Positions 1 to 11,554 of a stretch of 64,000 nt of DNA are shown in pieces (positions within the stretch are counted from its first letter, which is position 1; each line of letters begins with the position of its first letter). Origin of the DNA: Ustilaginoidea virens (taxonomy: Eukaryota; Ascomycota; Sordariomycetes; Hypocreales; Clavicipitaceae); contig NC_057318.1 of assembly GCF_000687475.1 (NCBI RefSeq), positions 496,001 to 560,000 on the forward strand, read 5' to 3'. The notes beneath the pieces are model-generated. The model ran no database searches, had not been told where the DNA came from, and saw only the letters and a program-made list of their open reading frames with translations. A program made the position numbers and the translations under genes.

Positions 1-974
1 GCGAAATCGCGAAAAGTTTTTAGTAAACCACTTTATATTGTTGCGCTTTAATATATATCTTTAACGATATAAAGTAGTTTACTAATATCGAGTATAATAT
101 CGATAAGCACCTTATTTGTAATACTTATAATAGTATTTTAAAAGTCTTTAGTATTAGCTCTATTTGAATTATATTATAGGATAGAAGGGCTATTACCTTT
201 ACCGATATTCTATATAATCTGACGATTATAGTAAATCTTTTTACTATAAAAAGGATAAGAAATAAAGGATTATTTTAGAATAATAAAATCGATAAGATTT
301 ACCTATAGAAAAATAGTCAATAAGAAGTTATCTTTTAAGTTTTTTAGGTAGAAGAAAAGCCTTGCATCCTCTACTAAAGTGGCGGAAATAATATACCTAT
401 AGATAAATTTATTATAAGGGCTTAAAATAAAGCCTTAATTATTGATGAAGCCTATTTAGCTTAAGGAGATAGCCGCCAGCCTAAAACTTCGATGAAAACG
501 CCTTATACTATCTAGTATACGCGTTTTAGGCACTTAGGTTAGGATTCGATAGATTATATCTTTAAGGAGGTTTATAGATACCTAAGAAAAAAAAAGCTTC
601 GAATTATAAGGTTTATAGCAGTATAAAAATTATAAAGTAGATATTACGGTTATCTTATAAGCTCTCGATGCCTTAAGAACCCTTTAAAGTAGTCTCTTTC
701 GATCTATTTCTATAAGCTACTACTTTTAATAGTGATAAATATATAGCATTATTTACCTACCGATTCATAGGAATGAAGTGTATTTTTATAATACCTAAAA
801 AGACCGATCTATTTAGATACTAGCTAATCTTTGAGAATTAGGTTTTACGCCTATATAATATAGCGATCGCGATAGTTATCTCTAATAACGAAATGGCGCT
901 TTAGACTAATAATAGTCGGGAAGAAGCTAAGCGGAAAGGCATTATAATTCGAAATTCAAGCCTTAGTTACTAAT
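1..974 (+). pseudogene. D0 fragment 1: protease end and integrase of a family D copia element
   Basis: This is the first visible piece of the outermost element, D0; its 5' part lies outside the window. It aligns by eye with D1 from about 37600 to 38510, covering the end of the protease region, the GAG-pre-integrase segment and the integrase core. Most differences from D1 are C/T or G/A, and stops (TAG, TAA) interrupt every frame, so no protein can be made. At 974 the frame is cut by A0; it resumes at 30461 with an Asn-Gly-Tyr-Ile-Glu stretch that fits the end of a copia integrase DDE core. The family assignment rests on the better preserved D1. The boundary is fixed by the CTAAT target duplication at 970-974 and 30456-30460. 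Confidence 0.8.
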
Positions 975-1689
975 TGTTGAAATCAGCGCCTTTTTAGCTG
1001 TATTTTGGTACTGGTCTTGCCACTATACGACGTCTCTACGTTGAGATATTACGGTGGCTATACCAGGCGCTATGGTGGGGCATAGCGCCCCATAACGCCG
1101 ATTACAGTGGGCCACAGCGCCGGTCACGGCACCGGCACAGCGCCCCACAGCCGGCCATAGCGGCCGGTCACAGTGGGCCATAGGGCCCACAACAGGCGGC
1201 GCATTTCTACGGGATTACCAAATAGGCAAAACAGCACCTTCGGCCTTTTATATACAGTTACCCGCTACACCGCGCCTTTACGGCACACCGATATAGGGCT
1301 TCCGGCCCGTACGGCAGGCTGTTATAGGGCATCCAGCATACCGCTATAAGCCACTGGGCTTAGTTGGGTAGGCATTGGGTAGGATATTGGGCACAGATTG
1401 GGCACGGTTAGGCAGACCGACTTTTCGTCGGGTTTTTCGCTATTTTTACGGTTTTTTATTATTTTCAACCACTTTTTCAAGATGGTAGAAATATGCCTAA
1501 AATTCCCTCTTTCTAGCTAGAATAGTCACCAACAATTAGAATTAGATTTCCCTAATATCTTTACTCTGGTCAACCTCTCGTGCGCTTTAAATCTTTAACC
1601 AGCTCTTTATTTTATTTTGCAACGCCTTGTACGCCACTATCGGTATCCAGTATATTTCCAATAGTGTTCTGAATTACCATTTTGCAATA
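975..1689 (+). repeat. A0 5' LTR
   Basis: The 715-bp LTR begins TGTTGAAATCAGCGCC and ends TTTTGCAATA, the last CA having become TA. It matches the A0 3' LTR at 29741-30455, and in reverse the A1 LTR at 5266-5980. A GC-rich central part with short gggcc/cagcg repeats accounts for spurious open frames on both strands. Confidence 0.93.
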
Positions 1690-1701
1690 GGTTATGAGCC
1701 C
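1690..1701 (+). promoter_or_regulatory. A0 primer binding site (initiator tRNA-Met half type)
   Basis: GGTTATGAGCCC starts at the first base after the LTR. Its complement, GGGCTCATAACC, is the anticodon arm of eukaryotic initiator tRNA-Met (CAU anticodon), not the 3' CCA end. Drosophila copia and Ty5 are known to prime from a cleaved half of this tRNA. The same 12 bases, one changed, occur at 17577-17588 in A2, and unchanged at 22881-22892 in B1. Confidence 0.8.
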
Positions 1702-1987
1702 GGTGTCTCAAGGCTTCCAGCTTAAGACTTTTTTACGCTAACTTAGGATTTTAACGCATTTGGCAGCTAACTCCCAGAAATCTAACTAACGATATTACTA
1801 ATCTGCAGTAAGGGACTGATCATCCTAGATTTAGGAACCCAGCTACCACACTAAGCTGCAATATATTCTTGCAATAGGATTTTCTAAGGTTATTCCTTAA
1901 CGCAGCTTTCTTTTAGTTTTATCTAGATTTTCAGTCTTAATTTTCTTCGCATTTTTAAGACTTTCCGGCACCTTTTCTCTTCCTATA
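1702..1987 (+). other. A0 5' leader
   Basis: Untranslated leader between the primer binding site and gag. It matches the A2 leader at 17288-17576 in reverse. I see no other element in it. Confidence 0.6.
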
Positions 1988-2482
1988 ATAGCCAGTCAGA
2001 ACGTTCCTACCGATAACCCAAGCTATACGGCAGAGGTAAAAGAATCTAATAATAACCAAGAAATTGCCCAGCTTAGGGAAGACCAATAGGAAATAAGAAA
2101 AGAATTCAACTATAAATTTAATCGAATTAATTCTAAAATCGATTTTTTGGCTAATAAGGTGGGCACCTTAGTAGACAGACTAATCAAGCCTGCTACTAGC
2201 CTACTATCCTAGGATATAATGGATGTGGATACCTTCCAAACCCCTGTGGGTAAAGGAAATAATCCACCATCACTACCTAAAGCCTAGCAGCAACCCCTAC
2301 CGGTTCTATCTAGCATTAGCAGCCAAATCAGCGCTATAGCTATTAAAGAACTAGCTAAAATAGCTAATGGATTCTAGGAATCCCAAAAGCTAAGGGGGGC
2401 ATCTAACTTCGACTAATGGAAATAAGCCCTTATGATTCAACTTAGGGCACTCAATATCGCTAAATTCATTGAAAATCCTTCT
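1988..2482 (+). pseudogene. A0 gag, N-terminal part
   Basis: This is the gag start of A0. The codon matching the A2 start (17287) has become ATA at 1988-1990, followed by Ala-Ser-Gln-Asn, so initiation is lost. Exactly 165 codons run to the B1 insertion, and the frame resumes at 23647 without a shift. Several Trp or Gln codons are now TAG. The product would be the nucleocapsid polyprotein; the coiled region with many Glu and Gln is followed by a gag domain (better seen in A2). An in-frame TAG near 2212 is shared with A2. Confidence 0.8.
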
Positions 2483-3231
2483 TATTGCAATTCTTAAGGT
2501 TACTATAAAGCAAAGCCTTACTAGCTAGCTAGATGGCACAAGACTGTCTGCGACCTGTGAACTAATCTTAGTATAAATACTAGATTTTTCACCAAGTCCT
2601 AAGACTATACAAGTGCTATAAAGCAAGGCAAGTGTAAAGGCAAGGCAAATATAAGATAACCAGAAAACGCAGGGAAGGTAAGAAGTTAAGAGGCATATAG
2701 TGCATTAACAGACTCGATTGTGCTACCCTTCTACTATCTAGAAAGAAGGGGGAAAGCTATCCTATATATACACGAAGGAGGGGTGGGCCCAGGCATCCAA
2801 GGTAGCCAGTAAGAAAGCTCCCCGTAATGCTCGCTATGATACGTCAGCAACCCCGCTATATCCGACCTTTCCAACCACCCTAACCACCGCACTAGTAATT
2901 AGTCACCGCACTAGTAACTAACCACCACACTAGTGGACTAGCCACCACGCTAGTAGGCCACCACGCTAATTTAGCAATGCCACACCACGCTAGTAGGCCG
3001 CCACCACGCTAGTAGGCAACCACGCTAATTTAGCAATGCCACACCTTTTTTAATAAGGCCTACCTTACTTGATATACAGTAAATAATCTACTGAAAATCC
3101 TAAGGTAAAAGGCAAAGGCCTAAGGTTGGTAAGACTACCGTAAGTCCAAGAGGCGGTATAAGGGCCAGAAGGTTAGTAGGCCAGTAGGGCATAAGGCCAG
3201 CAGCCTAATAGGCTACTATAGGATTTTAACA
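2483..3231 (-). repeat. B1 3' LTR
   Basis: 749-bp family B LTR, reading TGTTAAAATCC to GAATTGCAATA on the minus strand. It contains a TATA-like TATATATA at 2763-2770 and, at about 2880-3050, degenerate short tandem repeats of the type CCACCACGCTAGTA. Nearly identical to 22893-23641, including those repeats, which shows that these two form a pair. Confidence 0.93.
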
Positions 3232-3243
3232 CCCCCTCTGATT
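3232..3243 (-). promoter_or_regulatory. B1 polypurine tract
   Basis: On the minus strand the sequence AATCAGAGGGGG directly precedes the 3' LTR. This is the usual position and composition of the plus-strand DNA primer. Family A has the same tract, so the two families are close relatives. Confidence 0.8.
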
Positions 3244-3351
3244 AGCTACTGTAGTAGCAAGCTAATCGTGTAAAGGATAGGGAAAGAAAATGCAGTAAAA
3301 GTGCTAAGGAAAAACATAGGAAAAACCTTAGTAAAAATATGTTAGTATAAG

Positions 3352-5265
3352 TTAGCAGGCCCTAAGACCTAGTAACTCGCGGAACCTAGTAAATTTAGGG
3401 CCCGGCAGTGGCTTCGTAAGACCGTCAGCAGGCATACTATTAGTAGGTAAGTAGGTAATTTTAACCAAGCCCAGCTGGGCTTGCTCCCTAATATACCGGA
3501 ATTTTAATAGCGTATGCTTAGTGCGAGCATGCTGATTAGGGTCGTTAGAATTCGAAATGGAGCCCTGGTTATCGCAGTATAGCGGTATAGGGCGTATAAT
3601 ATCAATTTCCAGCTTCTTACAAAGGTTAGAAAGCCACTGTACTTCACGGATAGTCTCAAGTAATGCATCAGATTCAGCTTCTAAAGTAGATAGCACTACT
3701 AAAGAGGCTCGCTTAGAACGCCAGCTAATAGGACCACTATTAATAGTAGTTAAGAAGCCTCCAGTAGATTTAGAGGTTTCTTTACAGCCAGCAAAATCGC
3801 TATCAGAATAAGCGGTTATAATAGGCTGTTGGTTGCTTTTAGTAGTACTAAAGCAAATAGCTAGGTTCTTAGTGCCTTTAAGGTAGCTAAAGCTTCCTTT
3901 CGCAGCATTTAGATGCACATTAGTTGCCTTGGACATAAACCGAGAAAGGTATTAGGTAGGGAATGCTAGGTCGGGTCTAGTCATCATCATAAGCCACATT
4001 ATAGTGCCAGTAAGGCTCTGATAAAAGCTTTGATCAGTGGGGCTAAGATCTTTTCCACTAAATTCATTTAAAATCCCTGGTTGAAGTGGAATAAGCTGAG
4101 GTTTAGTATCCTGTAAGCCGAATTTAGCTAGAACCTCTGCTATAAATTGGGCTTGGTGTAGCCATAATAGACCTTCCTTCCTATTTCGTATAATCTATAC
4201 ACCTAGGAAGAAGGAAGCCGGACCGCGGTCTTCTATAGCATAGACCTTATAAAATTTCCTTTTTAGCTGGTTAATATAAGTTATATTTGGACCAACTAAT
4301 AGGCAATCGTCAACATAAGTAACGATAAAGGTGCTGGTTTGCTTATTATAAAAGACGGCAGCATCAGAGGCTAAAGGTAAGAAGCCTTCACTAGAAATCA
4401 GGTCTTTTAGCCGGTGTTGCCATTCGCGGGGTGCTTGTTTTAGTCCGTATAGGGCCTTCTTTAATAAAATAGCTTGCTTTATAGAAGGGTCAAAGCCAGC
4501 TTCTTTAAGCAAAGTTAGTAGCCGTTGGCGCTGTATATTAGACCAAAGCTTGCTATCAGTTAGTAAACTTTCCGTAAATTCAAGGAATCCATCAGGAATA
4601 TCCATATAAATAGTCTCAGAAAGTTCGCTATTTAGAAAAGCGCCTATAAAGTCAATTTGCTCTATTTCCCAGTTATTACTAGCAGCCAAAGCCAGTATAA
4701 CCCTCCAGGTAGGTGGGATAGAGGTAGAAGCATAGGTATGCTGAAAGTCCTTTCCTTCGACTTGCATAAAACCCTTGACAACTAATCTAGCCTTATATTT
4801 TATAGGCTGATTATTAGCATCCTTTTTAACCCGAAAAACAGGCCTATTGCGTATAATTTTCCTATCAATAGGAACGCTAGACTTAGGAATAAATTGGAAG
4901 ACTTTAGTATCCAATAACTGCTCAAATTCCTTAAATAAGGCCTTTATCCAAAGGTCTTTTTCAGGGCTTTGTAGCACATCCTTCCAGCTATTTGGCGTGC
5001 CGTCAGCATTTTTAGCAAGCTTACGCTTCGCTTTATAGCAGGAATCCCATATCAGGTGGTATAAATCCTGATTAGGGAATAAGTCGGTAGGGCTAGTAGG
5101 GTTAGTAGGGCCCGCAGGTATAGCAGGGCCAGCAGGGCCAGTAGGGCCAGCAAGGTCGGCAGGAGTAAGGCTGGTAAGGATATCTATAAGGTCATCCTTT
5201 GCAGTAGCCGGGGACTGTAATATAGGACGGTTATCCAAGGTAGCATTAGTATTAATAACGCTAGT
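3352..5265 (-). pseudogene. B1 pol: reverse transcriptase and RNase H (partial)
   Basis: This is the C-terminal half of a copia pol gene. In order it holds a linker rich in Gly-Pro and Ala, the RT_RVT2 domain (FIGAFLNSELSETIYMD, LKKALYGLKQAPREW, catalytic YVDDCLLVG), then RNase H with its acidic residues in YSDSDFAGCKETSKSTGGF, LEAESDALLETIREVQWL and LYCDNQGSISN. It ends at the stop at 3352. Only a few stops interrupt it, for example near 3950 and 4195, each fitting a C to T change in a Gln codon, and long stretches stay open (3352-3936, 4195-5265). This makes family B the best preserved coding sequence here. At 5265 the frame is cut by the LTR of A1 (flank CTAGT), so the open frame reading on to 5328 is partly LTR. 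Confidence 0.9.
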
Positions 5266-5980
5266 TGTTGCAAAATGGTGATTCAGAACACTGTTGGAAA
5301 TGTACTGGATACCGACAGTGGCGTACAAGGCGTTGCAGAATAAAACAAAGAGCTGGTTAAAGATTTAAAGCGCACAAGAGGTTGACCAGAGCAAAGATGT
5401 CAGGGAAATCTGATTCTAATTGTTGGTGACTATTCTAGCTAGAAAGAGGGAATTTTGGGCATATTTCTACCATCTTGAAAAAGTGGTTGAAAATAATGAA
5501 AAACCGCAAAAATAGCGAAAAACCCGACGAAAAGTCGGTCTGCCCAACCGTGCCCAATATCCTACCCAATGCCTACCCAACCAAGCCCAGTGGCTTATAG
5601 CGGTGTGCCGGATGCCCTATAACAGCCTGCCGTACGGGCCGGAAGCCCTATATCGGTCTGCCGTAAATGACCGGTGTAGCGGGTGACTGTATGTAGAAGG
5701 CCGAAAGTGCTGGTATTAGCAAGGTTTGCCCATTTGGTAATCCCGTAGAAATGCGCCGCCTGTTGTGGGCCCTGTGGCCCGCTGTGACCGGCCGCTGTGG
5801 CCGGCTGTGGGGCGCTGTGCCGGTGCCGTGACCGGCGCTGTGGCCCACTGTAATCGGCGTTGTGGGGCGCTGTGCCCCACCATAGCGCCTGGTATAGCCA
5901 CCGCGATATCTCAACGTAGAGACATCGTACGGTAGCGAGACCAGTACCAAAATACAGCTAAAAAGGCGCTGATTTCAACA
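5266..5980 (-). repeat. A1 3' LTR
   Basis: 715-bp family A LTR on the minus strand, from TGTTGCAAAATGG at 5266 to GATTTCAACA at 5980. The intact TG..CA ends and the CCCCCTCTGATT that follows (polypurine tract, 5981-5992, on the minus strand) fix the boundary. Confidence 0.93.
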
Positions 5981-6072
5981 CCCCCTCTGATTAGCAACAT
6001 GGCTAATCCTAGCGTTAGAATAAAAGAAAGAAACCCTGTAAAAAATCAGAAAAAAAAAAAAAGATGATGATG

Positions 6073-9000
6073 CTATAGGGATTGCAGCCCTAATAGCTGC
6101 CGAAATATGGGGAATTTCGGGCTTGGAAGTGGTTTGGTGAGTCCATCCGCAGGCATATCTATCGTGGGTAAATAAGATATTTTTACCAGACCACCGTGGG
6201 CCTTCTCACGTATATACCGGAATTTAAGTAAGGTATGCTTAGTGCAGGCATGCTGATTTGGGTCATTTGCATTAGAAATAGACCCTTGGTTATCGCAGTA
6301 TAGTGGTATCGGGCGTTAAATATTGACCTAGATTTCTTTAAATAAATTAGATATCTACTCTACTTCGCGAATTGCCTTAAGCATTGCATCAGACTCGGCT
6401 TTAAGCGTTAATAAAACCACAGTCGAAGACCGTTTTAACCTCCAGCTAATAGGTCTACCATTCAAAGTAGTAAGATAACCACTAGTAGACTTCGAAGTCA
6501 GCCGGCACCTAGCAAAATCGCTGTCAGAAAATGCAGCTAATACTATGGTAGCTTTAGCGGCTCGGTAACGGTAACAAATGGCTGTATTTGCCGTACTAGC
6601 TAAGTAGCGAAAAGCGCCCTTAGCAGCATTAAGCTATATAGTAGAAGCCTGTTGCATATATCGTAACAGGTATTGCATTAGAAAGGCAAGGTCAGGTCTT
6701 AACATCATCATCAACTACATCGATATCCCTACCAGCTGCTGGAATAAGTATTAATTACTAGCATCCAGCGGTATATTACCAGTCTCAGACTCAGCAAGTA
6801 TACCGGGCTGTAGCGGGATTAGATGCGGTCGTGCGTCCTTAAGGTTAAATTTCTTAAGGACTTCCGCAATAAATTGCGATTGGTGCAGCCATAATAGGCC
6901 CTTTTCTCTATCCCTAATAATCTGCACTCTAAGAAAGAAGGAGGCAGGTCCTCGGTCTTCTATAGCGTAAACCTTATAGAACTTGGTCTTAAGCTGGTCA
7001 ATATAGCTAAGATCCGGACTAATAATCAAGCAGTCATCCATATAGGTCACAATAAAGGTATGCATTCTTTTATTATAAAAGACGGCAGCATCAGAAAGTA
7101 ACGGCTTAAAACCCTCTTGCACTAGAAGGTCTTTTAACCGTAATTACCACTCGCGAGGGCCTTATTTAAGCCTATATAAGGCTTTCTTTAATAGTATGAC
7201 CTGTAATACAGAGGGGTCATATCTAACCTTAGTAAGCAAGGCTAAAAGTCGACGACGCTACTGGTCAGACCATAAGGCTGGATTAGGTAAGAGTAGGCTT
7301 TCTGCAAATTCTAGATAACTAGCTGGAATCTCTATATAAATCGTCTCCAGCAGTTCACTATTTAGAAAGGCACTAATAAAGTCGATTTACTCTATTTCCC
7401 AGTTATTTGCAGCAGTAAGAGTAAGGATAATCCTCTATATTGGTAGGATCGAAGTAGAGGCATAGGTCTTTATAAAGTCTTGCCCAGATACCTGTATAAA
7501 GCCTTTGACAACTAATCGTGCCTTATATTTAACCGGGTTATTATTCGCATCTTTCTTAACGCAAAAAATAGGCCGGTTACGCAATATTTTCCTATTAGTA
7601 GGAACACTAGTCTTAGGAATAAATTAGAAGACATTTAAATCGATTAATTATTCGAATTCCAAAAATAAGGCCTTAACCTAGCTATCTTTATGTAGGTTAT
7701 ATAAGACTTCCTTCCAACTATTAGGCACACCTTCTAGGGCCCGTTTTGCAGCCTTTACCTTGCAGTAGATATCGTGCATTTATTAGTAAAAAGCATAGGA
7801 AGGGTGGAAATCCTATATAGAAGCCTCTAGGGGGCTGCCTAGGTATCCGAAAATCTGGTTGTTTTTCGGCTGGGTGGGTAGGAAAGCACTTTATTAGTCA
7901 GTCTATGGGTCAGACTATTGGTCAGACTGTTGGTCGTTAGTCTATAGGTCCAAAAGTAACCTATAGTATCTATAACCTAGGATACCTTATACGTCTCGTA
8001 TCTGTAGTATTCTTCCTCGAATTCTACCCCTAGTAGCCCTAACCTAGTATAGCTGAATAGGCACCTTTTCTAATACTCGAAACATTTTCTCCCATAGTCT
8101 CTCATTTAAGGCGATATCTAGACTCTTGAATTTCAAATATTCTAGTGTAGGCAGCGTTTTACTATAGCGAAATGCTGCATTTACTAGGAAGCCGGGCGAA
8201 AAGGCAGAATCTATTGTATTAGAAAGTCGCAGAAAATCAGTATGTGTGGGGCTTTAAGATTCGGACCATTGAAAATTTATTGTGTGGGGCAAGTCAGAAT
8301 TTTCACTTGTGTGGGTCATGCCTACTTTTGTGACGGATTCGGAAAATCTCTAAGATTGAGATTCCTAGTGACGAGAACTTTCTGCATTTCCTAGCATTTA
8401 TAGCCTTTTTATATGGGAAAAAGGCGCAAATTCCTTAGCCGGTAAAAAAAGACCGTCTTGCCTAAGCTGAAAAGCTAAGTTAGGCTGAAGCGATTTAGAA
8501 TTAAAAGACGGCGAATTGCTAGGAAATATTACAGAGTGCTATGGCGGGCCAATTGGTGGTAGGCCCACTAGTTGTAGTAGATCCGTGTGCTATATTAGGC
8601 CTATTGGTTGTAGTGGGCCCGTAGGCTGTATTAGATCCGTGGCCTATGGTAGGCCTATGCCCTCGGCTAAGCCTGAAATAGGCATATTTAAGCAAGGCGA
8701 TTTCCAAATAGGCTCTTCTAAGGTAATTTAGTCGGCATTTACCCCCTCTAAAATAGAAGACGGTAGGAAGTCGAATTTGCCCTTTAGGCCATTTAAAATA
8801 GGGCCTATACCTTTATTTTGGTAGGTGAAAGTAATAAAAGAGGTCTTAGTGACGACCCGGCGATATAGGATATAGACGAGGTAGGTGCTATTACCTAGCG
8901 TAGCTAGTAACCTACCTGACTCGGTCCGGGGGGCCAGCTTATGGCTAATGACCCGTTTTTCTAGAGGGATTAGCACCTCTACAGCCGCACTAATAGCCCT

Positions 9001-10709
9001 AAAGCTAGTAAGGTCGGGTAGGTAGTAGTATATAATTTCCGGAAAGTCCTTCTTTAATTCCTCAAAAGGTGACGAGGAACGGTTTAAGACTACTATTAGA
9101 TTTACCAAGGTAGTAATACTAAGAATTACTACAGACTAAAGGTAAAAAGGTAACCGAGACTAAAGTATAATAGCTTTAAGTCGGTCAACGATAACCCATA
9201 TAGAGCGTTCTACTAACCCATTTTGCTTATAAATATAAAGGGAAGAGGTTAAGAAATCTATGCCCTTAAGAGCTAGCCAGGCTATAATAACGTCATTAAT
9301 TTCCTTGCCACTATCATAATAGAATTCAATAGCTGATTTGCCATAGCGATTCCGAAGACCTTAGAAGAACCCCTATAATACTAGGAATACTGTGGGTCCC
9401 TCCTTATTAGGTAGTAAATATACCCAACAGAAGCGTGATTTCCGGTCAACTAAGATGAGGCAGATAGGGCGTTTGTTGTATAGTAGAGGGTTGATTTGGA
9501 AGATATCGCCCTCTATAATATCCAAACAATACATAGGGTCTGGTATAGCCCCTAATGTAAAACGCCGAACTGACTTTGCCCTTTTATAGGCAATGCAGTT
9601 GAAATCAGAATCCTTTACCTTACTGAGATCAGGTAACCCTATAGTTAATACACAGGTTTTCTTTAAAAGTTGGATTCCGATATGCCTAAGCCGGATATAC
9701 TAAAGTCCGGCTAGTAATAGCAGCTTTTGATATTCTATATCAGCAGCTGGTATTGGGGCAGGGTTGAGGGCGACCGGGGCCCTCTATAGTGGTTGAGCTA
9801 TATTAGGAATAGCAGCCTCTATTGGTACCACCGAAAAACCAAGACTAGCTTATCGGTTAGCTTGCGAGTCAGCTAGTGGGTCAGCTAGTAAGGTAGGTAA
9901 ATCCTCTAGTAGGGGATATTCCTCGTATTCTTCTAGGTTGGCTAGGGCAGGTAATTCGACCGAGATACTATATAAAGCCAGTTGGCTGGTATGGTGTAAA
10001 AACGGCGAATCTACCCCTTTTTATTATAAAAAGAAGCCATACTTCTTAAAATCAAGAAGCCTAATGCACTTATTATTACTATTAACTAGGCTTTGGCCCT
10101 AAATACTGCCACGATTCAGATAGTGTTTAATGCCGCTAAAGATATTAATATCAAAAGCTGGTATAAAGAGGGCGTTAGTAAGCTCTAAGGTGCCCTACTG
10201 AGGTGGGTTAGTGGCCTATAGCACGGTAAAACGCGCTGTGCCCCACTCACTGGGCTTAATTGGGCTACTACCTATGCTGATGACTGGTCTATTTCCGGTA
10301 TAGTGTTAGAAGTAGGTAAAGTGCTTTTTATTGTTAATGATATACACCGTAGAACCAGTATCGTAGAGCAAAGAATCTATTAGCGTTTTCCCACCGGATT
10401 GTGCACTATAGCTGGTAGCTAGAAATTGCATATATTCGCGGTCCTAAAAGGAAGAATAGGCTATCTTACTAGGTATAAGACTTAGAGTATTATAATTCCC
10501 TAGTACGAAGGAATCAATAGTCTTTTCTTTTTCATCGGTCTTTTATAGGGTATCTGCTTTATTAGCTAAATCTTTCTTTTCTTTATTCTTCTTCTTATTT
10601 TCCGGCTTGCCTTGTATGGCTGAAAAAGACCCTTATTAGGTAGAAGACCCCTATTTCTTTTTGTTGGCGTTGGTAGTAGTGTTTTTACCACCTTTGCTAG
10701 TATTGTTAC
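6073..10709 (-). pseudogene. A1 gag-pol, lacking the gag N-terminus
   Basis: The single frame reads on the minus strand from gag to a stop at 6073. Going downstream it contains a protease with an intact LLYDTGSTVYI active site near 10340-10400, a GAG-pre-integrase segment, an integrase core with YYDSGKEI near 9290-9330, and the integrase C-terminal region (8728-9108 is open). It then holds an RT with TYMDDCLII (6751-7122 is open) and RNase H. Many TAG and TAA codons interrupt it. Two extra codons relative to A2 (near 6780) keep the frame. Some catalytic residues survive here that are lost in the younger A2, so mutation hit the copies independently. Confidence 0.87.
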
Positions 10710-11468
10710 TGTTGCAAAATGGTGACTCAGAACACTGTTGGAAAGTATACTAAGTACCGACAGTGGCGTACAAGACGTTGCAGAATAAAACAAGCTGGTT
10801 AAAGATTAAAAACGCACACACAGGGTTAACCAGAGCAAAGATGTTAGGGAAATCTGATTCTAATTGTTGGTGACTATTCTAGCTAGAAAGAGGGAATTTT
10901 GGGCATATTTCTACCATCTTGAAGAAGTGGTTGAAAATAATGAAAAACCGCAGAAATAGCGAAAAAACCCGACGAAAAGTCGGTCTGCCCAACCGTGCCC
11001 AGTCTGTGCCCAATATCCTACCCAGTGCCTACCCAATGCCTACCCAACCAAGCCCAGTGGCTTGTAGCGGTGTGCCGGATGCCCTATAACAGCCTGCCGT
11101 ACGGGCCGGAAGCCCTATATCGGTCTGCCGTACGGGCCGGAAGCCCTATACCGGTGTGCCGTAAAGGCGCGGTATAGCGGGTGACTGTATGTAAAAGGCC
11201 GAAAGTGCTGATTTGCCCATTTGGTAATCCCGTAGAAATACGCCGCCTGTTGTGGGCCCTGTGGCCCGCTGTGACCGGCCGCTGTGGCCGGCTGTGGGGC
11301 GCTGTGCCGGTGCCGTGACCGGCGCTGTGGCCCACTGTAATCGGCGTTTGTGGGGCGCTGTGCCCCACCATAGCGCCTAGTATAGCCACCGCGATATCTC
11401 AACGTGAAGACGTCGTACGGTAGCGAGACCAGTACCAAAATATAGCTAAAAAGGCGCTGATTTCAACA
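10710..11468 (-). repeat. A2 3' LTR
   Basis: 759-bp family A LTR of the longer subfamily. It contains a 36-bp unit present twice in tandem at about 11098-11163 (ccgtacgggccggaagccc and on) that A0 and A1 have only once. The solo LTR at 31963-32721 has the same length and the same duplication. The polypurine tract follows at 11469-11480. Confidence 0.92.
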
Positions 11469-11554
11469 CCCCCTCTGATTAGCAACATAGCTAATCCTAG
11501 CGTTAGAATAAAAGAAAGAAACCCTATAAAAAATCAGAAAAAAAGATGATGATG

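Larger units (their letters stand above)
5266..10709 (-). mobile_element. A1: family A copia element, 5' end missing
   Basis: A1 is inserted in B1 pol on the minus strand. It has a 3' LTR, a polypurine tract, and pol through to gag. At 10709 it is cut in gag by the 3' LTR of A2. The rest of gag, its leader and its 5' LTR are nowhere in the window, and no second CTAGT flank can be found. The LTR belongs to the 715-bp subfamily shared with A0, unlike the 759-bp subfamily of A2. Confidence 0.88.

Noticed and set aside
11084..11438. Overlapping open frames of about 100 residues in LTR-A, also at 5648-5950 and 32337-32691
   Set aside because: They occur in two frames of the same GC-rich LTR segment in every copy. 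They reflect high GC and few stops, not a conserved protein.
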